A DNA stretch of 64,000 bases from Micromussa lordhowensis. Taxonomy: Eukaryota; Cnidaria; Anthozoa; Scleractinia; Lobophylliidae. The notes under the pieces are model-generated. The model ran no database searches. It was not told the origin of the DNA and saw only the letters and a list, made by a program, of their open reading frames with translations. Every line of letters starts with the position of its first letter. The stretch's first letter is position 1. The position numbers and the translations under genes are program-made. Positions 25,501-35,035 of the stretch are shown here, in pieces. The stretch spans positions 3,438,894 through 3,502,893 of the forward strand of contig OZ026597.1 in assembly GCA_964020085.1 (NCBI GenBank), written 5' to 3'.

Positions 25501-27441
25501 TGATGTAGGGAAACGCCACAGACTGCCATATGTTGCTATAATCTCGAATTTCTTTACGGTGGTAATTACTAAATTTCTGGTATAAATTGTTTTTGCAGCC
25601 TCAATATTTTTGCCTTATCAATTCCGCCTGTTCAGAACGGGATGCCCGCTATTACATGATTTCCCCTTTCTTTTCTGGCCTCACATTCTCTGTAGCCTTG
25701 GTAGCTTCAAGACTAAGGATATAACAACTGATTTTTCAAGCTCAATCCATCAACGCTACCTCGAGGTGTGTGAACCGTTAAACGGCCGTAGTTGTTTTTT
25801 TCTTACACAGGCTCTATGGTGGCTTCTCGGGGCGATCGAATTCGATGTACAGTCATGTTCGAGGAAGAAGAAGAAAGAGAAGATGGAAAGAAACAAGTTC
25901 CAATTTGTTTCACTTTAAACGGCAGGAGGATTGTTATTAAAAGAACAAAACAACATGAAGAAACAGATCGCGTTTTCATGGACTATGATCATGATAATCC
26001 GTTGTACCCTTACATTGGTATGACTGACGGCTGCAGTGTGTTAGCCAAGGTAAGCATATCAGAGAAATAGCAGATATCCTGTAAGAAAGCGCTGAAGAAA
26101 CTGAGAACGTTTTCGATAGTTTTATCCACTATTAGTAAAATTAATGAAAATGCTGCGATCTCTTCGGCCTCATCAACTATCACCTCATAGAAATCGAGAG
26201 CGAATAATATAATTCAATAATTATAATGAGAACACTCGAAAAGCTTTTACAATTTTTTTTTTCTCCCAACATCTCAAGTTGTTTATTGCGCCGGTAAACC
26301 CACAAAAAGATGATCTATTGCCACTCAACTGTGTTCTATTGAAAATCTGCGAATCTGGTTGGTTCTCTTATCGTTTCTATTTGCTGATATACAGCTATCG
26401 CGCATGCGAAGTTTTAACTGGATAATTCAGTCTTTTGGTACGATAAAGAAAGGAGGCTGATCGTTGGACGAAATTGTTCAGTGAACTGTTGAGCTCTATT
26501 TAAGTTTCAAATAACAATTCAATCCACCTGCGATTTTACGCCGTAAAGTTTTTAACAAACGTTGTTTGAAGGAAATTTTGATAGAATTCAACTAAACCAA
26601 TCCTAGGAAAAAAGATAGCGACGCGTGTATTTACCCATAATTCTCAGCGCGTGGAAACCTTAACAACACATATGAAAACGTACAGAAATGATCTAACATC
26701 TTCAATCCCAGCATGCCGTTAGAACAGGGATAATAATTATTGAAAAAATATGGCCTTCCTCTTGCCTAATGGGCTGTGTCAGGTTCGCAAGGAATTGTGG
26801 TAAAACGTACAGCCGTCATCCTTTTTCCTACGAGAGATTAAATTATTTGCTTTCGACTTCTATGAGATGATGAGTAATTCAGCCTTCAGCCAAATCAACT
26901 AATACCCAATAAAGATCTCGAGATCAGGTTTTAGAGAACGAGAACTGCAGCGGTCGTGGGTTTTCCGGCACAACTCTTCCTTTCGAATTTTTCACGCGTT
27001 TTAATTTACAATATCCGTAAAGAAACGCTTGGAAAATGTTTTTTCAGTGATTTTTAGAAGGTACTTGGAATTGTCAAAATGCAATCCTCCTTGCTAATTT
27101 TGATTTCAGATGTGTTCCAGAGAAAATGTGCAACACGGGATCTCCAACAGTGAAGACATTACCATTAACATGACAAAAATCGAGGAAAGTTTGGTATGGT
27201 GTTCTTAACAAGCTCAAATAGCGATATTTACTACTAGAGTAATTAAGTTAGTTCAGAGGGCTAATTAGTATTATAATCCATCAAATATTTTCGCTCGCGC
27301 GCGATTGGTCCAAACCCGTCACGTGACCGAATATTCCCCAACTAAAACTGGGGAATATCAGAGAATATACCCCGATTTTCAAATCTGCGCGCGTTGCGTA
27401 AAAGATTTGAAGGATAATAAACACGATAGTCTCCATTTGGG

Positions 27442-27477
<36 letters not shown>

Positions 27478-29635
27478 TCTGTTCCTCGAAGCTCACATTT
27501 TTCCTCGAGCTGCGCTCTCGGAAAACTGTTCGCTTCTCGGAACAGATAATGTCCGCGGACAAATATCCTAGCATATTTTCGCGCCAAATGGAGACTATTG
27601 TTTATATATCAACAAAACTCAGATGACTATTGGACAGGTACTCTCTAGAATAACCCTGCGCGACTTTCTTGTAGTTTTAAGACTATTTTTTGTTTCTTCT
27701 AACTTCCTTTTCTTTAAGAGTATGTCCATAAGATATGAACCAAGCTGAACCACTGAGGCAGGAGATGATAGAGCTCACCGATTTCGCTCAAACTTAACAG
27801 AGATGTTGGGTTTGGTGAGTGAATGACTATGGCAAAAATAGTGGAAAAATATTTATTCCCTTCAAGTTAGGGGACCCCCCTGCAAAAATGAATTTTTCTA
27901 CAACAAGAAAGGCCACGTGGAAATGAAAACCACAGGATCATGTTCTACATTTATCAGACTAAAAAACAGCAATTTGATTTGATTTGATCTCCGTGCCTCC
28001 GTCTCAAGTAAGGTACACATGTCGTGGATTTTGAACGGCTTTTCAGTGAACAACCGGTACACCAATGGGTGTTCTTCTTGAAATTTCCATTGTGGCAACC
28101 GAACAGACCACACAGAAATGGCGATTTTTTGTATTTTTTCGGGAACTATAGTTTTTGCGATAGTGACTTTTTTCCTTCTGGGTACTAATTTTTGCTATTT
28201 TATCTAAGTTCCTTAAAGTGCCCATGTCGTCAAATTTTTTATTTTCTTATCTTATTCTATATATCACTCTATGAACTTCTGCGAAAGAAAAATTCGATTT
28301 GGATAAAATGCAATCTTTTTTAGGAGTTTTAAAATCGTTCAAATTTGCCGCCATTTTGGTCCACCATTCGCACCAGTTGATGACGTAGATTAAGGAACAC
28401 GTGACTTCAGGCTTGACTCATCTCGCTTGTTTTACCTCTGTAAATGTAAGTTAGTAGCTCATACAAAATGCTGGAAAGAAGCATTTTGCATGGACTACGA
28501 AGCTAAATTTACAGAGGTAAAACAAGTGGGATAAGTCAAGCCTGAACTCACACGTTCCTGAATCTACGTCCCAATTCTGAGCATGTCGATGCTGTGATCA
28601 GCGGCACGGGTCGACCGCAAGAAAATAGGATTTTCAGGTTTTTAAAACTTTATTAAAAGATCGCTTTTTATCCAAATCGAAAAAAATTTTTCGCAGAAGT
28701 TCATTGCATGGAACATAGAATCAGATGGGAAAATAAAACTTTTGATGACATGGGCACTTTAAATTTTCGGTTCTTGCCAAAGTAGATCGTGGAAAAAATA
28801 GAACCCCCCAAAATTTCGTGTCACACTATTTTGACTTACTCTTTTTGCCACAATCATTCACTCACCAAACTGTGATTTGAGCAGCATCACCCCCTTCCTG
28901 ATTCTCTCTTGCCGAAAACCTCCTTAAAGGAGCTGAGTCACGGTTAAACGGTTTGAAAAATTTAGCCTAAATTTTTCAATATTGTTTTTTGTAATCCGTG
29001 CCAATCTTCTCCATCCTTAACCATCCTTGTTCCTTTATGGTTTATTATTATCTCTTTAGTGTTTTCCTATCTTTCTAAAGCATTATTTTCAGGTTTCCTT
29101 CAATTTAAAGGTAATTTTGTCGATGATAGAAATAACTCAAAATACCGCGACGTAGCCTCCTTAACTCCTCTTTTTTGAAAACACCAGATGATCAACGGTG
29201 AGTCGCCACTCAATAAGGATTGCTTGCTTGAAGTTCACTTCGTGATCATGGTTTTTTTTTCACAGCATTGTAGTGGTGTAATAAATCTCTTATTTACCAA
29301 GCTCTCCCGGGGACGCGCTGGGAAAAAGTTGATTAATAAGATGTACAGTGCATGTATATTTAACTTATATTGGTAACAAAAAAGTACGTAGTACAAAACA
29401 GTTACAATATTCATAAGAATTATATTAAAGAAATTCACAACTCCCAATAAAATTTCAATGGTGTGCTGTTTGATATTCGTTTCAGATGTGTATGAGAGAA
29501 AACAGAGAACACGAGAATGAAGAACTTAGTAGAAAGGTTACAAAAATCGACGAAAGCTTGCAGGAGACAAACAGGAAACTCGACCTGGTATGGTGGTATT
29601 TTTTTAAGCTCATACTAATTTTGAAATTACTCGCT

Positions 29636-29684
<49 letters not shown>

Positions 29685-29999
29685 CATACGAGTGATAACA
29701 CAGTATTAGTTTATCACAAGTATGATTGGAGACCGAATTGGACGACACGAAGTCCTATTACCAATTAATCATAAAAATTGAATTTCTGAGAATAGAAGAA
29801 TAGCCAAGTTACGAAAGAAAGGGATATTTGCATTAGAATCGCATACTTGAATAAAATCTTGCATTCTGATTGGTTTACAAGTGCAATTTTATCGGTTTTC
29901 AAGTGCAATTTTACGCGGAATTCACGAGTCAGGTAATCAATTTTCCTATAAAATACTGACAAAGGAGGCGTAAATTGTTTCAGGTCGCTCTGAAATTGG

Positions 30000-30031
<32 letters not shown>

Positions 30032-30373
30032 GATTGGCCCAGTGAACTGTCCGATAACCAACTGTCCGATAACAACTTGGCAAGTGAATTAGTGGAAAAT
30101 AGGAGTTTTTTAAACCAATCATAACCGAGGAAATCGTAATTTTTATGATTAAAACAGTTACAATACTCATTACAATCTGAATGCAATTCTCAACTCTCAG
30201 TGAAATTTTCAATGAAACAGCGTGCTGTTTAATTTCCGTTTCAGACGTGTTCCAGGGAAAATGCAGAAGATCTTACCAGAAAGGTTACAAAACTCGAGGA
30301 AAGCTTGGAAGAGACAAACCGGAAACTTGACACCTTGTTAGCGAGATTGACACACGAAGAACAATCAGTATAA
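9905..30373 (+). CDS. TRPC-like cation channel with C-terminal SPRY domain and coiled coil (17 exons, ~880 aa)
   Basis: Exons: 9905-10036, 11873-12067, 13613-13790, 15408-15469, 16123-16150, 16873-17152, 17286-17636, 19802-19994, 20925-21068, 22120-22198, 22474-22604, 23828-23977, 24834-24999, 25811-26049, 27110-27193, 29486-29587, 30245-30373. All junctions are GT-AG and in phase. Residues 1-109 match the pre-S1 linker of TRPC channels (ending NQKKFFTHPVVD). The six-segment core spans about 135-475, with pore helix WWTMISFLGWSLLG and S6 ending NMLIALLSNTYQRIE. A TRP-box-like EWSYKS and PIPVPFNVI follow. Residues ~620-776 form a SPRY domain (MPGWENGTVGYQTDG, ICFTLNGR, YPYIGMTDGCSVLAK). Residues 777-880 are three coiled-coil exons. 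It probably conducts cations at the plasma membrane. Ankyrin repeats usual in TRPC are missing; an AG acceptor just before 9885 allows upstream exons, which I could not find. Confidence 0.85.
10104..10948. mobile_element. Long terminal-inverted-repeat element in TRP intron 1
   Basis: The arms at about 10104-10320 and 10740-10948 are diverged reverse complements, for example GAAGCGAAGGCGGTTTACAT against GTAAACCGCCTTCGCTTCAT, and ATTCTATCAGCAG against CTGCTGATAGAGT. The ~420 bp centre has no coding signal. Confidence 0.7.
11050..11415. mobile_element. GC-rich-ended MITE in TRP intron 1
   Basis: The ends GGGGGAGGGGGGTATTCCCA and AAAGGAGTACCTCCCCG are imperfect inverted repeats, with TGTGCGGTTTACTTCCC and GGGGACCGCACATACTT just inside. 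The style resembles a GGGGGGTACTCC-ended repeat family that I recall as common in cnidarian genomes. Confidence 0.55.
11429..11555. repeat. Fold-back element (family A), second copy
   Basis: TCAAGATGGCGGATATTGGC on the left is mirrored by GCCAATATCCACC on the right, with GTTTATGGACTTAGACGGA and GAGGTCCATAAAC inside. It is related to 1278-1402. Confidence 0.5.
12200..12645. repeat. Inverted-repeat-bounded element in TRP intron 2
   Basis: TTAAGGCGGGGGTAAAC (near 12218) is an exact reverse complement of GTTTACCCCCGCCTTAA (12618-12634). The rest of intron 2, 12646-13612, holds short recurring TCGGCAAAC motifs (12930-13020) but nothing else I can name. Confidence 0.45.
13985..14230. repeat. MITE-like element in TRP intron 3
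   Basis: AGCTAACCCAGGAT on the left mirrors ACCTGGGTTAGCGTTAACTG on the right, with GGGTTGCTCAAAGCC and GGATAACCCAGCC as outer ends. Confidence 0.4.
14474..14790 (+). mobile_element. tRNA-derived SINE, copy 1
   Basis: The head GGTGGCCTCATGGTTAGTGC followed by GGTTCGAGCCC has the spacing of tRNA A and B boxes, the internal RNA polymerase III promoter. A tRNA-unrelated body follows, with GTGTATAAATGGGTACCTG and GCGATGGACTAGCATCCC. It lies in TRP intron 3, same strand as the gene. A copy on the opposite strand is at 46250-46525. It is not a functional tRNA gene. Confidence 0.85.
16210..16312. repeat. ATC/TCA trinucleotide microsatellite
   Basis: An impure run of CATCATCATCGTTATC units, about 100 bp, in TRP intron 5. 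The frames opened here, on the minus strand Met/Thr-rich, are artefacts. Confidence 0.9.
17787..17940. mobile_element. Short MITE with ~45 bp inverted ends (TRP intron 7)
   Basis: AGCAATAGAGCACTTTTTCC at the left is mirrored by AAAAAGTGCTCTATTGCT at the right, and GCCTCATCTAAACAC by GTGTTTAGATGAGGC inside. A partial copy of one end is at 5763-5803. Confidence 0.8.
18035..18412. repeat. Two adjacent fold-backs in TRP intron 7
   Basis: The outer pair is TAGCCTGCAGTGCAGGC (near 18041) and GCTGCATTGCAGGCTA (near 18234). The second pair is GACAGTGTTTCATCGGGTAT (near 18294) and ATATCCCGATGAAACACTGTC (near 18379). Confidence 0.6.
18954..19115. mobile_element. Hairpin MITE family M2, copy 1
   Basis: Nearly the whole element is one fold-back: CGATATATTAAAATTCAGCC and CCTCAGCACGAGGCTCG are mirrored on the right around a short AACTACAGAGTTTGTGG loop. 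The second copy is at 62003-62165 in the nuclear receptor intron. Confidence 0.85.
19556..19600. repeat. TTA microsatellite, possible retroelement tail
   Basis: (TTA)n directly after CTCGATCAATAAAGTTTATA. A 3' sequence ending in a simple TTA tail is typical of some non-LTR retroelements, but no reverse transcriptase frame is present upstream. Confidence 0.6.
21085..21290 (+). repeat. Dispersed repeat, copy 1 (TRP intron 9)
   Basis: CTATCACGAATGC-type sequence, then TTCTGTTGTAAATAG and AAAATGACGG, matches 54545-54725 in the same orientation. There is a short inverted pair CACTATCTATTCTG / TAGTGAGTAGCG inside. Confidence 0.6.
21755..22030. repeat. Inverted-repeat-rich stretch in TRP intron 9
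   Basis: ACCGATATCGCACGAATCG is followed at once by its mirror CGCATTCGTGCGATATCGGT, making a near-zero-loop palindrome at about 21800-21850. The flanks resemble the element at 29690-30150 (TTCATTACCTGACGAG against its reverse complement). Confidence 0.5.
23189..23221. repeat. AAAT microsatellite
   Basis: About eight AAAT units in TRP intron 11. Otherwise 22605-23827 holds nothing I can identify. Confidence 0.9.
24619..24697. repeat. Short GGAGCCCT tandem array in TRP intron 12
   Basis: Units such as GGAGCCCTACTG and TTTAGGCCC repeat four to five times with changes over ~80 bp. Confidence 0.7.
25262..25315 (-). ncRNA. Hammerhead-ribozyme-like motif (degenerate, Penelope-type)
   Basis: Minus strand: GATTCG pairs with a later CGAATC as helix I, around CCGACGAGTGGCTAACGCTC followed by GAAACGTC. 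The GAAAC and GACGA parts match the hammerhead core, with C in place of the invariant U of CUGANGA. Such motifs are known in Penelope-like retroelements. No reverse transcriptase is nearby, so this would be a remnant in TRP intron 13. Confidence 0.4.
26080..26205 (-). pseudogene. Coding-like fragment shared with 45152-45205
   Basis: The minus strand reads through as FALDFYEVIVDEAEEIAAFS and onward without a stop for about 40 codons. The same FALDFYEVIVDE stretch is in an open frame at 45110-45397. I do not recognise the protein; these look like pieces of one dispersed gene or repeat. Confidence 0.3.
27290..27605. mobile_element. Fold-back element between coiled-coil exons 1 and 2
   Basis: TCCATTTGGGGCGAAAATAT (near 27440) is mirrored at the right edge (near 27575), and GACATTATCTGTTCC by GGAACAGATAATGTCC, giving arms of ~60 bp. 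Confidence 0.7.
27745..28915. mobile_element. ~1.2 kb long-arm fold-back element
   Basis: Pairs found in nested order: GGTTTGGTGAGTGAATGA against TCATTCACTCACCAAAC, GTGCCCATGTCGTCA against TGACATGGGCACTTT, GAACTTCTGCGAAAG against its reverse near 28695, and GTTTTACCTCTGTAAAT against ATTTACAGAGGTAAAAC at the centre (28430-28525). No transposase frame is seen. Confidence 0.75.
28924..29165. mobile_element. TTAA-flanked MITE (piggyBac-like), copy 2
   Basis: Nearly identical to 4177-4418 over its length, with ends AGGAGCTGAGTCACGG and CCGCGACGTAGCCTCC, again bounded by TTAA on both sides. Confidence 0.8.
29690..30150. mobile_element. Dispersed element, copy 1 (between coiled-coil exons 2 and 3)
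   Basis: GACCGAATTGGACGACACGA and the block AACTGTCCGATAACAACTTG are shared, in reverse order and orientation, with 43375-43825. Confidence 0.65.
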
Positions 30374-30395
30374 GGCGTTAACCTGATGAGCTAAT

Positions 30396-30619
30396 AGGGA
30401 GCTTAAGCAAAGGCGTTTTTGAGCGACGTACGGCAACCGGAAGTGGACGTTTCTCATTTTTGGGCAGTGGATGCGCTCTCATTTCCAAGTAAATCGTCTC
30501 TATACGAGTAACAACGCTTAGTATTACAAATGTGGTAGCGCCAAGACGAGTAAAAAGAGAAACCGTCTCATTTCCGGTTGCCGTACGTCGCTCAAAAACG
30601 CCTTTGCTTAAGCTCCCTA
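30396..30619. mobile_element. MITE with perfect ~47 bp inverted ends, just after the TRP stop
   Basis: AGGGAGCTTAAGCAAAGGCG onward to GTACGGCAACCGGAA is exactly mirrored at 30570-30619. It starts 23 bases after the TRP stop codon, so it probably lies in the 3' untranslated region and could form a strong RNA hairpin. Exact arms suggest a recent insertion. Confidence 0.85.
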
Positions 30620-33085
30620 ACATGTAGATAAAAACGTGGCAAGGAAAACTTTCAGTGGTATATCTACATCAATTTTCGTTGGAGTAGGAAAATCTTTTTT
30701 TTTCCAGAGTGTTTTAAAATCGTTGCATTTGCCAGCAATTTAATTAAAACGATCAAAACCTTTTCGTTTTTCGCCGCTTTAAATGCAACCTTTAAGCTCA
30801 CTTTGTGTCTTGTTTGTGTTCGCCCGTCATTTCTATGTAATACAAAAGTCGTGTTATACATCAGTAAAGATAGATTCGTGCATATACTTCGCTGATCATT
30901 GTCACATTTTAACCCTTTCATGCCTGATTGTGCAACAAAAAGCTGTATTCGTACCGTCAAATGGTTTTTAGACATGCAATATTGCTAAACTGCACTAAAT
31001 TTTGCTAGGAATGCAATATTTTCCATTTCATCTAGCTAGATTTTCGACTAGATTCTATAGCCTAATGAGTAATACTTTACTTTAGCGATTTGCTGATATG
31101 CTGCGATGTTTTTCCTGCCTCCTTTTTGTTTCTTTTTCTTTTCTCGCTATCTTCTACTCTTTAATTCCTTTCTATCAGCTGCAAATGAGACATTGATCAG
31201 TTATGGAGGTAATGGCCTAATGGACGATCGACTTGAAAACACCCTTTTCCAGTTGATGCTACAATACAAGATCGAACCAATGGCCAATTACTTGTGAACA
31301 CATTATGGTCATTTCAAAAACACCCTTAATTTTGGCCTGAAGTCCTTAAAACTCAAAAACTGGTCTGGTTACCTCCACTTTTCACTACCAAAAAAACAAC
31401 TTGTATGCAAAGAAAATACAACTTTTTGGAGAGATATATAAAAAATTGACTGTAGGGTTCTAGAGACACTTGAGTGGCTCTGAATCTCCTCCCGCAATGT
31501 TTTTAAATTTTGTGAAAAGTTGAATCTTGTATTCTGATTACAATTCGATATTTCTCATTCACCGAAATCGATTTTCAGTTATAAGCACTTGAAGCTAAAT
31601 TAAGGTCTTTTACAGGTTATACCAATGCCATGGTAATTTGTTTATGTCAAGAAAACCATCATAACTTGTTCGCCTATGATTGGGCATTTGTTTGATGCGT
31701 TTTATTAGCGTTAACTGAATCGAAAATTCAAATGTAAACTGAAAGCGTTAAAAACGATGAAAAAAGTGTCATTTCTTTCTTCTCCAGCAATTTTGTGAGA
31801 TTAACATAGAGAAGAAACGGTAGCCTGCATTAAAGATACTGCACTACAGAAATTCGCCTACATTGCTAAATCAAGATGGGAATATTCTCGAGCTGTGTTA
31901 AATTTCAAAAATCTTATGCCATTTAATCATCAGCCCATCTAATAAAACGAACCAAACCTACGCAAATCCCTTTTAAACTGTGAAAGTCACTGCCACATTG
32001 TGCAGCCAAGGAACAAAGTTCGTTTATTCCGGATCATGCAATCATACACATAACGACAATAATTTCTTTCCACAAACGGTCTAGACTGTTTTTGGCGCCT
32101 GTTGGAGGTCTTCTTATCACTATTTCCCTAACTAAATTACTTCTTATTTTAGCCTTCTTATTTTAGACTTCTCATTATCACCCAAAGTTCATTCGCATTA
32201 ACAGCTTTCCCTAGGTTGCTTTTCTACTAAAATGCATCTGATAATTATGTCAGTTATAAACAACTCTGAGATAGCAAGGGTAGTTTGCGCGAAAAAAAAC
32301 AAGTGCATTAATGTTTCATTAAATTAAGAGTATAGAACACTTCACCCTCTGTTTTTTTAACGCTGTTTGTCTGTCGGGTTCTGCTGTTATATCTTTGCCA
32401 ATTCATGCGCTATGTTTAAGCAATTGACCACACTTTCTATGGGTTCACCGGCGCAATAAACCCGCAAGGGATGTCAGGAGAACACGAGAGAAGCTTGTAA
32501 ATCACGAGCCTTTACGCTCTATTGACCGATCAGAGGGCGCGTAGTATCTCAGTATTTTTAAAAAATTTATTATTAAATCTCTCAGTTACTACGTGCGCAG
32601 TGATTGGTTGCTTTAGCGTGTCGTATTCTTCTGTATGGCCCGCTAAACTTTAAAGCTGTTACTGGCTTAACAAGATGTGCGAACTATTTAATTTCTTAAT
32701 GAAAGGCCATGCAAAAAATTTAATATCAGAAACGCAGTTTTAATAAAATTCACCCAGATTGATCACTGAAATCAATCAATTTAACTTTGTTTTACTTTAA
32801 TAAAAAGTAAACTCGTTTGACTTGGAGAGAGCGCTAGATATCTGCAAAAGAAAGCACAAGGCAAATAATATATGATATCGTTATATGTTAAGCTGATATC
32901 CTGCACGAGCAATTTCAATAGCGTCACTTTGACTTCTTATGAAGTTTGTCGCCTTTTGTAATATAATAGAGAGGATCTTGATGGCTTAAAAGATAAAAAG
33001 TGCGCAGGTGGAAATATCCTGCGATAAAATCGGTATTCACTGCCCTCGCAGACTTCACCGTCTTATCTACCGCCTTAACCATTGA
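30620..33085. other. Intergenic stretch between TRP gene and GPCR
   Basis: No gene is supported except a possible orphan exon at about 31178-31297: a pyrimidine-rich tract and AG at 31177 precede an open frame encoding LISYGGNGLMDDRLENTLFQ and ending at TGA 31297. Its start phase (1) does not match the last TRP exons. The remainder holds nothing I can name. Confidence 0.4.
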
Positions 33086-33998
33086 ATGGAGGTAACAAAT
33101 GTCTTAACACTTGCGAATGCCGGCTTAAATGTGCCCCTTGCCTTCACAAGTACAATCAGCAATGCCTTTATTCTGGCAGCCATATGGAGAACACCCGCGT
33201 TGCACACGGCCACCAATGTTCTCGTTTTTGGCTTAGCCCTGTCCGATCTTGGAGTTGGTTTGCTCTCTCAACCTCTAGGTATCTTCCTCTTGACAAATCG
33301 CATCGGGAAGGAGGCAGTACCGATATTTCAGATGTTTTCTGGATCACTCTCTGCTATCTCACTACTAACGATTACGGCGATCAGTGTGGAAAGGCACCTT
33401 GCCGTCAAATTGCATCTGAGACATCAAGAGCTGGTCACCGCCATACGAGTCGCTTATGTGCTCGTAGTTATCTGGGTAAGTTCCATCGTGGCCGCTTCGT
33501 CTTGCCTTTGGTATGGTGCTATTCTGTTTTACAAGGCCGCCTCTCCTGTCATTGTGATGTGTTTGCTGATAAACATCTTCGTCTATCAGAAACTTTATCG
33601 GGTGTGTCGGATGCATCATGCCAGAATCCGAGATCAGGCAATGACGGTTCCTAAATGAACATCTGCATCAAAGAGCTATCGCTGAAGTCCGATTCAGGAA
33701 GTCTGTTAAAACGATATTTCTCATTTTACTGGTCTTGATTCTCTGTTATTTACCATTCTGTTGTTTCACTTTGGCTATAATCTCTGTTACTGGCGATTTC
33801 AAAAAGAAAGATAGCTTCACAATGCTGCAAACACTGTATCTTTTGACTTGGACGATTGTGTTTGCCAATTCCACTGTAAACCCTGTCTTGTTACAGTTTC
33901 GACTCACAGAGCTTCGCTTGGTTATCAATGGTCTCTTAAAAAAAATGTGTGTGTGTGCAGAAATAAAAGCAATGACTTTGGAAGAGCAAGAAATGTGA
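33086..33998 (+). pseudogene. Rhodopsin-family GPCR, single exon, frameshifted between TM5 and TM6
   Basis: The first frame (33086-33658) has a short N-terminus, TM1 to TM5, TM2 motif LALSDLGVGL, an ERH in place of DRY after TM3 (ISVERHLAVKL), and a basic third loop. It stops at TGA 33656. The second frame, offset by one base, continues from about 33651 (EHLHQRAIAEVRFRKS), has a CYLPF in place of CWxP in TM6 and NSTVNPVLLQF in place of NPxxY in TM7, and stops at 33998. Joined, they give a complete receptor of about 300 residues. The ligand is unknown; overall style resembles the large cnidarian class A expansions. One extra base (or two missing) near 33640-33656 explains the break. It may be a pseudogene or a sequencing or assembly error. 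Confidence 0.8.
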
Positions 33999-34009
33999 AA
34001 ACTCAAACT

Positions 34010-34560
34010 TCATTGTCTGCAACTCTTGGTGCTCGATCGCGATTCCCAAGAGATTAACAAACACACAGAAAAGCCCCAATGCACGAAGGCACGAAGATAC
34101 GAGATTACAAGCACACGAAAAAACGAAGATACAAACACAATTATGACGAGTCATTTCGTCGAACGACAGCTGCACCGGATGGGTGTTGCTATAAAATGAA
34201 AGCTATTGAAACTGCTACTGACAGAAACAAAGAAAGGCCTTGTGCCATAAATCACGAAATGCACTCGCGTTCATACGATTTCCTATACTTATTATATAAA
34301 GGTAAGTGGTATACTGAGGGATATAAGGAGACCTATGGACAAACTCGTGGATTAAGTAGTCTACAGATGAAACATGTTTGTGAACTTGCAATCACTGGTC
34401 TTTTATTAAAGGTTGTTAAAACAAGCCGCGTTCACACCACGCAAGGTCGCTCTTATCTCAGAAACTAATTACGAACCGTGTCTACACACTGTGAGTGAGT
34501 GAGTAAGTGAGAGACTGAGACATTTGCATATATCAGAGTCCCCGCAACAAAACACGTTTC
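34010..34560. repeat. A-rich degenerate repeat stretch
   Basis: ACGAAGATACGAGATTACAA-type units repeat with changes around 34085-34145, then a short fold-back ACGAGTCATTTCGTCG. The open frame through it looks like a repeat by-product. Confidence 0.4.
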
Positions 34561-35035
34561 TACGCTTCGCGTAGCTACGAGTTTAAAAAAGATATATCCG
34601 CACATGTGAAGATATCATTTTTGATAGCCTTTTTTGTCCCTTAACTATACTCAAATGTAAGGTGTATGATCGAAACATCTTCGGATCTTCTTTGGTCGTC
34701 TTCGGCAATCTTTGGTTATCTTCGGTAATCTTCATGAAATGTTCGGAAATCTTCAGAAGATGTCGAGAAACGTTCGTCTGGCCTTCGGACAAATTTGGGA
34801 ACATATTCGGAAAATTTCGGAAAGTGGTCGGAAATCTTCGGAAAATCGCCACAAAATGCGTTATCTATTGTGAATCTTTAATATAATGAAAACAAAATTG
34901 CATGATCGCTTGGAGATGCGAAATTTATCTTCGTGTTGAAAAATATTTCACTCGTTCGCTGCGCTTACTGAAGTTTTCAACCCTAAAACAATAAATTTCG
35001 TATCTCCGCGCGGTCTTGTAATATCCTCTACATTC
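34560..35035. mobile_element. Non-autonomous element with TCGG-rich internal array, copy 2
   Basis: Same architecture as 4514-5368: an ATCTTCGG array at 34675-34850 and a fold-back near 34905-35015 with TTCACTCGTTCGCTGCGCTT at its centre, ending at TTGTAATATCCTCTA as in the first copy. The stretch 35036-35960 after it holds nothing I can identify. Confidence 0.65.

Larger units (their letters stand above)
27110..30373 (+). other. Three homologous coiled-coil exons of the TRP gene
   Basis: The exons 27110-27193, 29486-29587 and 30245-30373 encode related segments beginning MCSREN, MCMREN and TCSREN. Each then has a T-I/L-E-ESL-type heptad stretch (VTKIDESLQETNRKLDL and VTKLEESLEETNRKLD in the last two). 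All have phase 0 at both ends except the terminal stop, so any one can be included or skipped without a frame change. C-terminal coiled coils commonly support tetramer assembly in TRP channels; that role is inferred here. Confidence 0.8.

Noticed and set aside
34079..34468. A 129-codon open frame
   Set aside because: It starts in a degenerate A-rich repeat, shows no motif, and has no related copy in the window.
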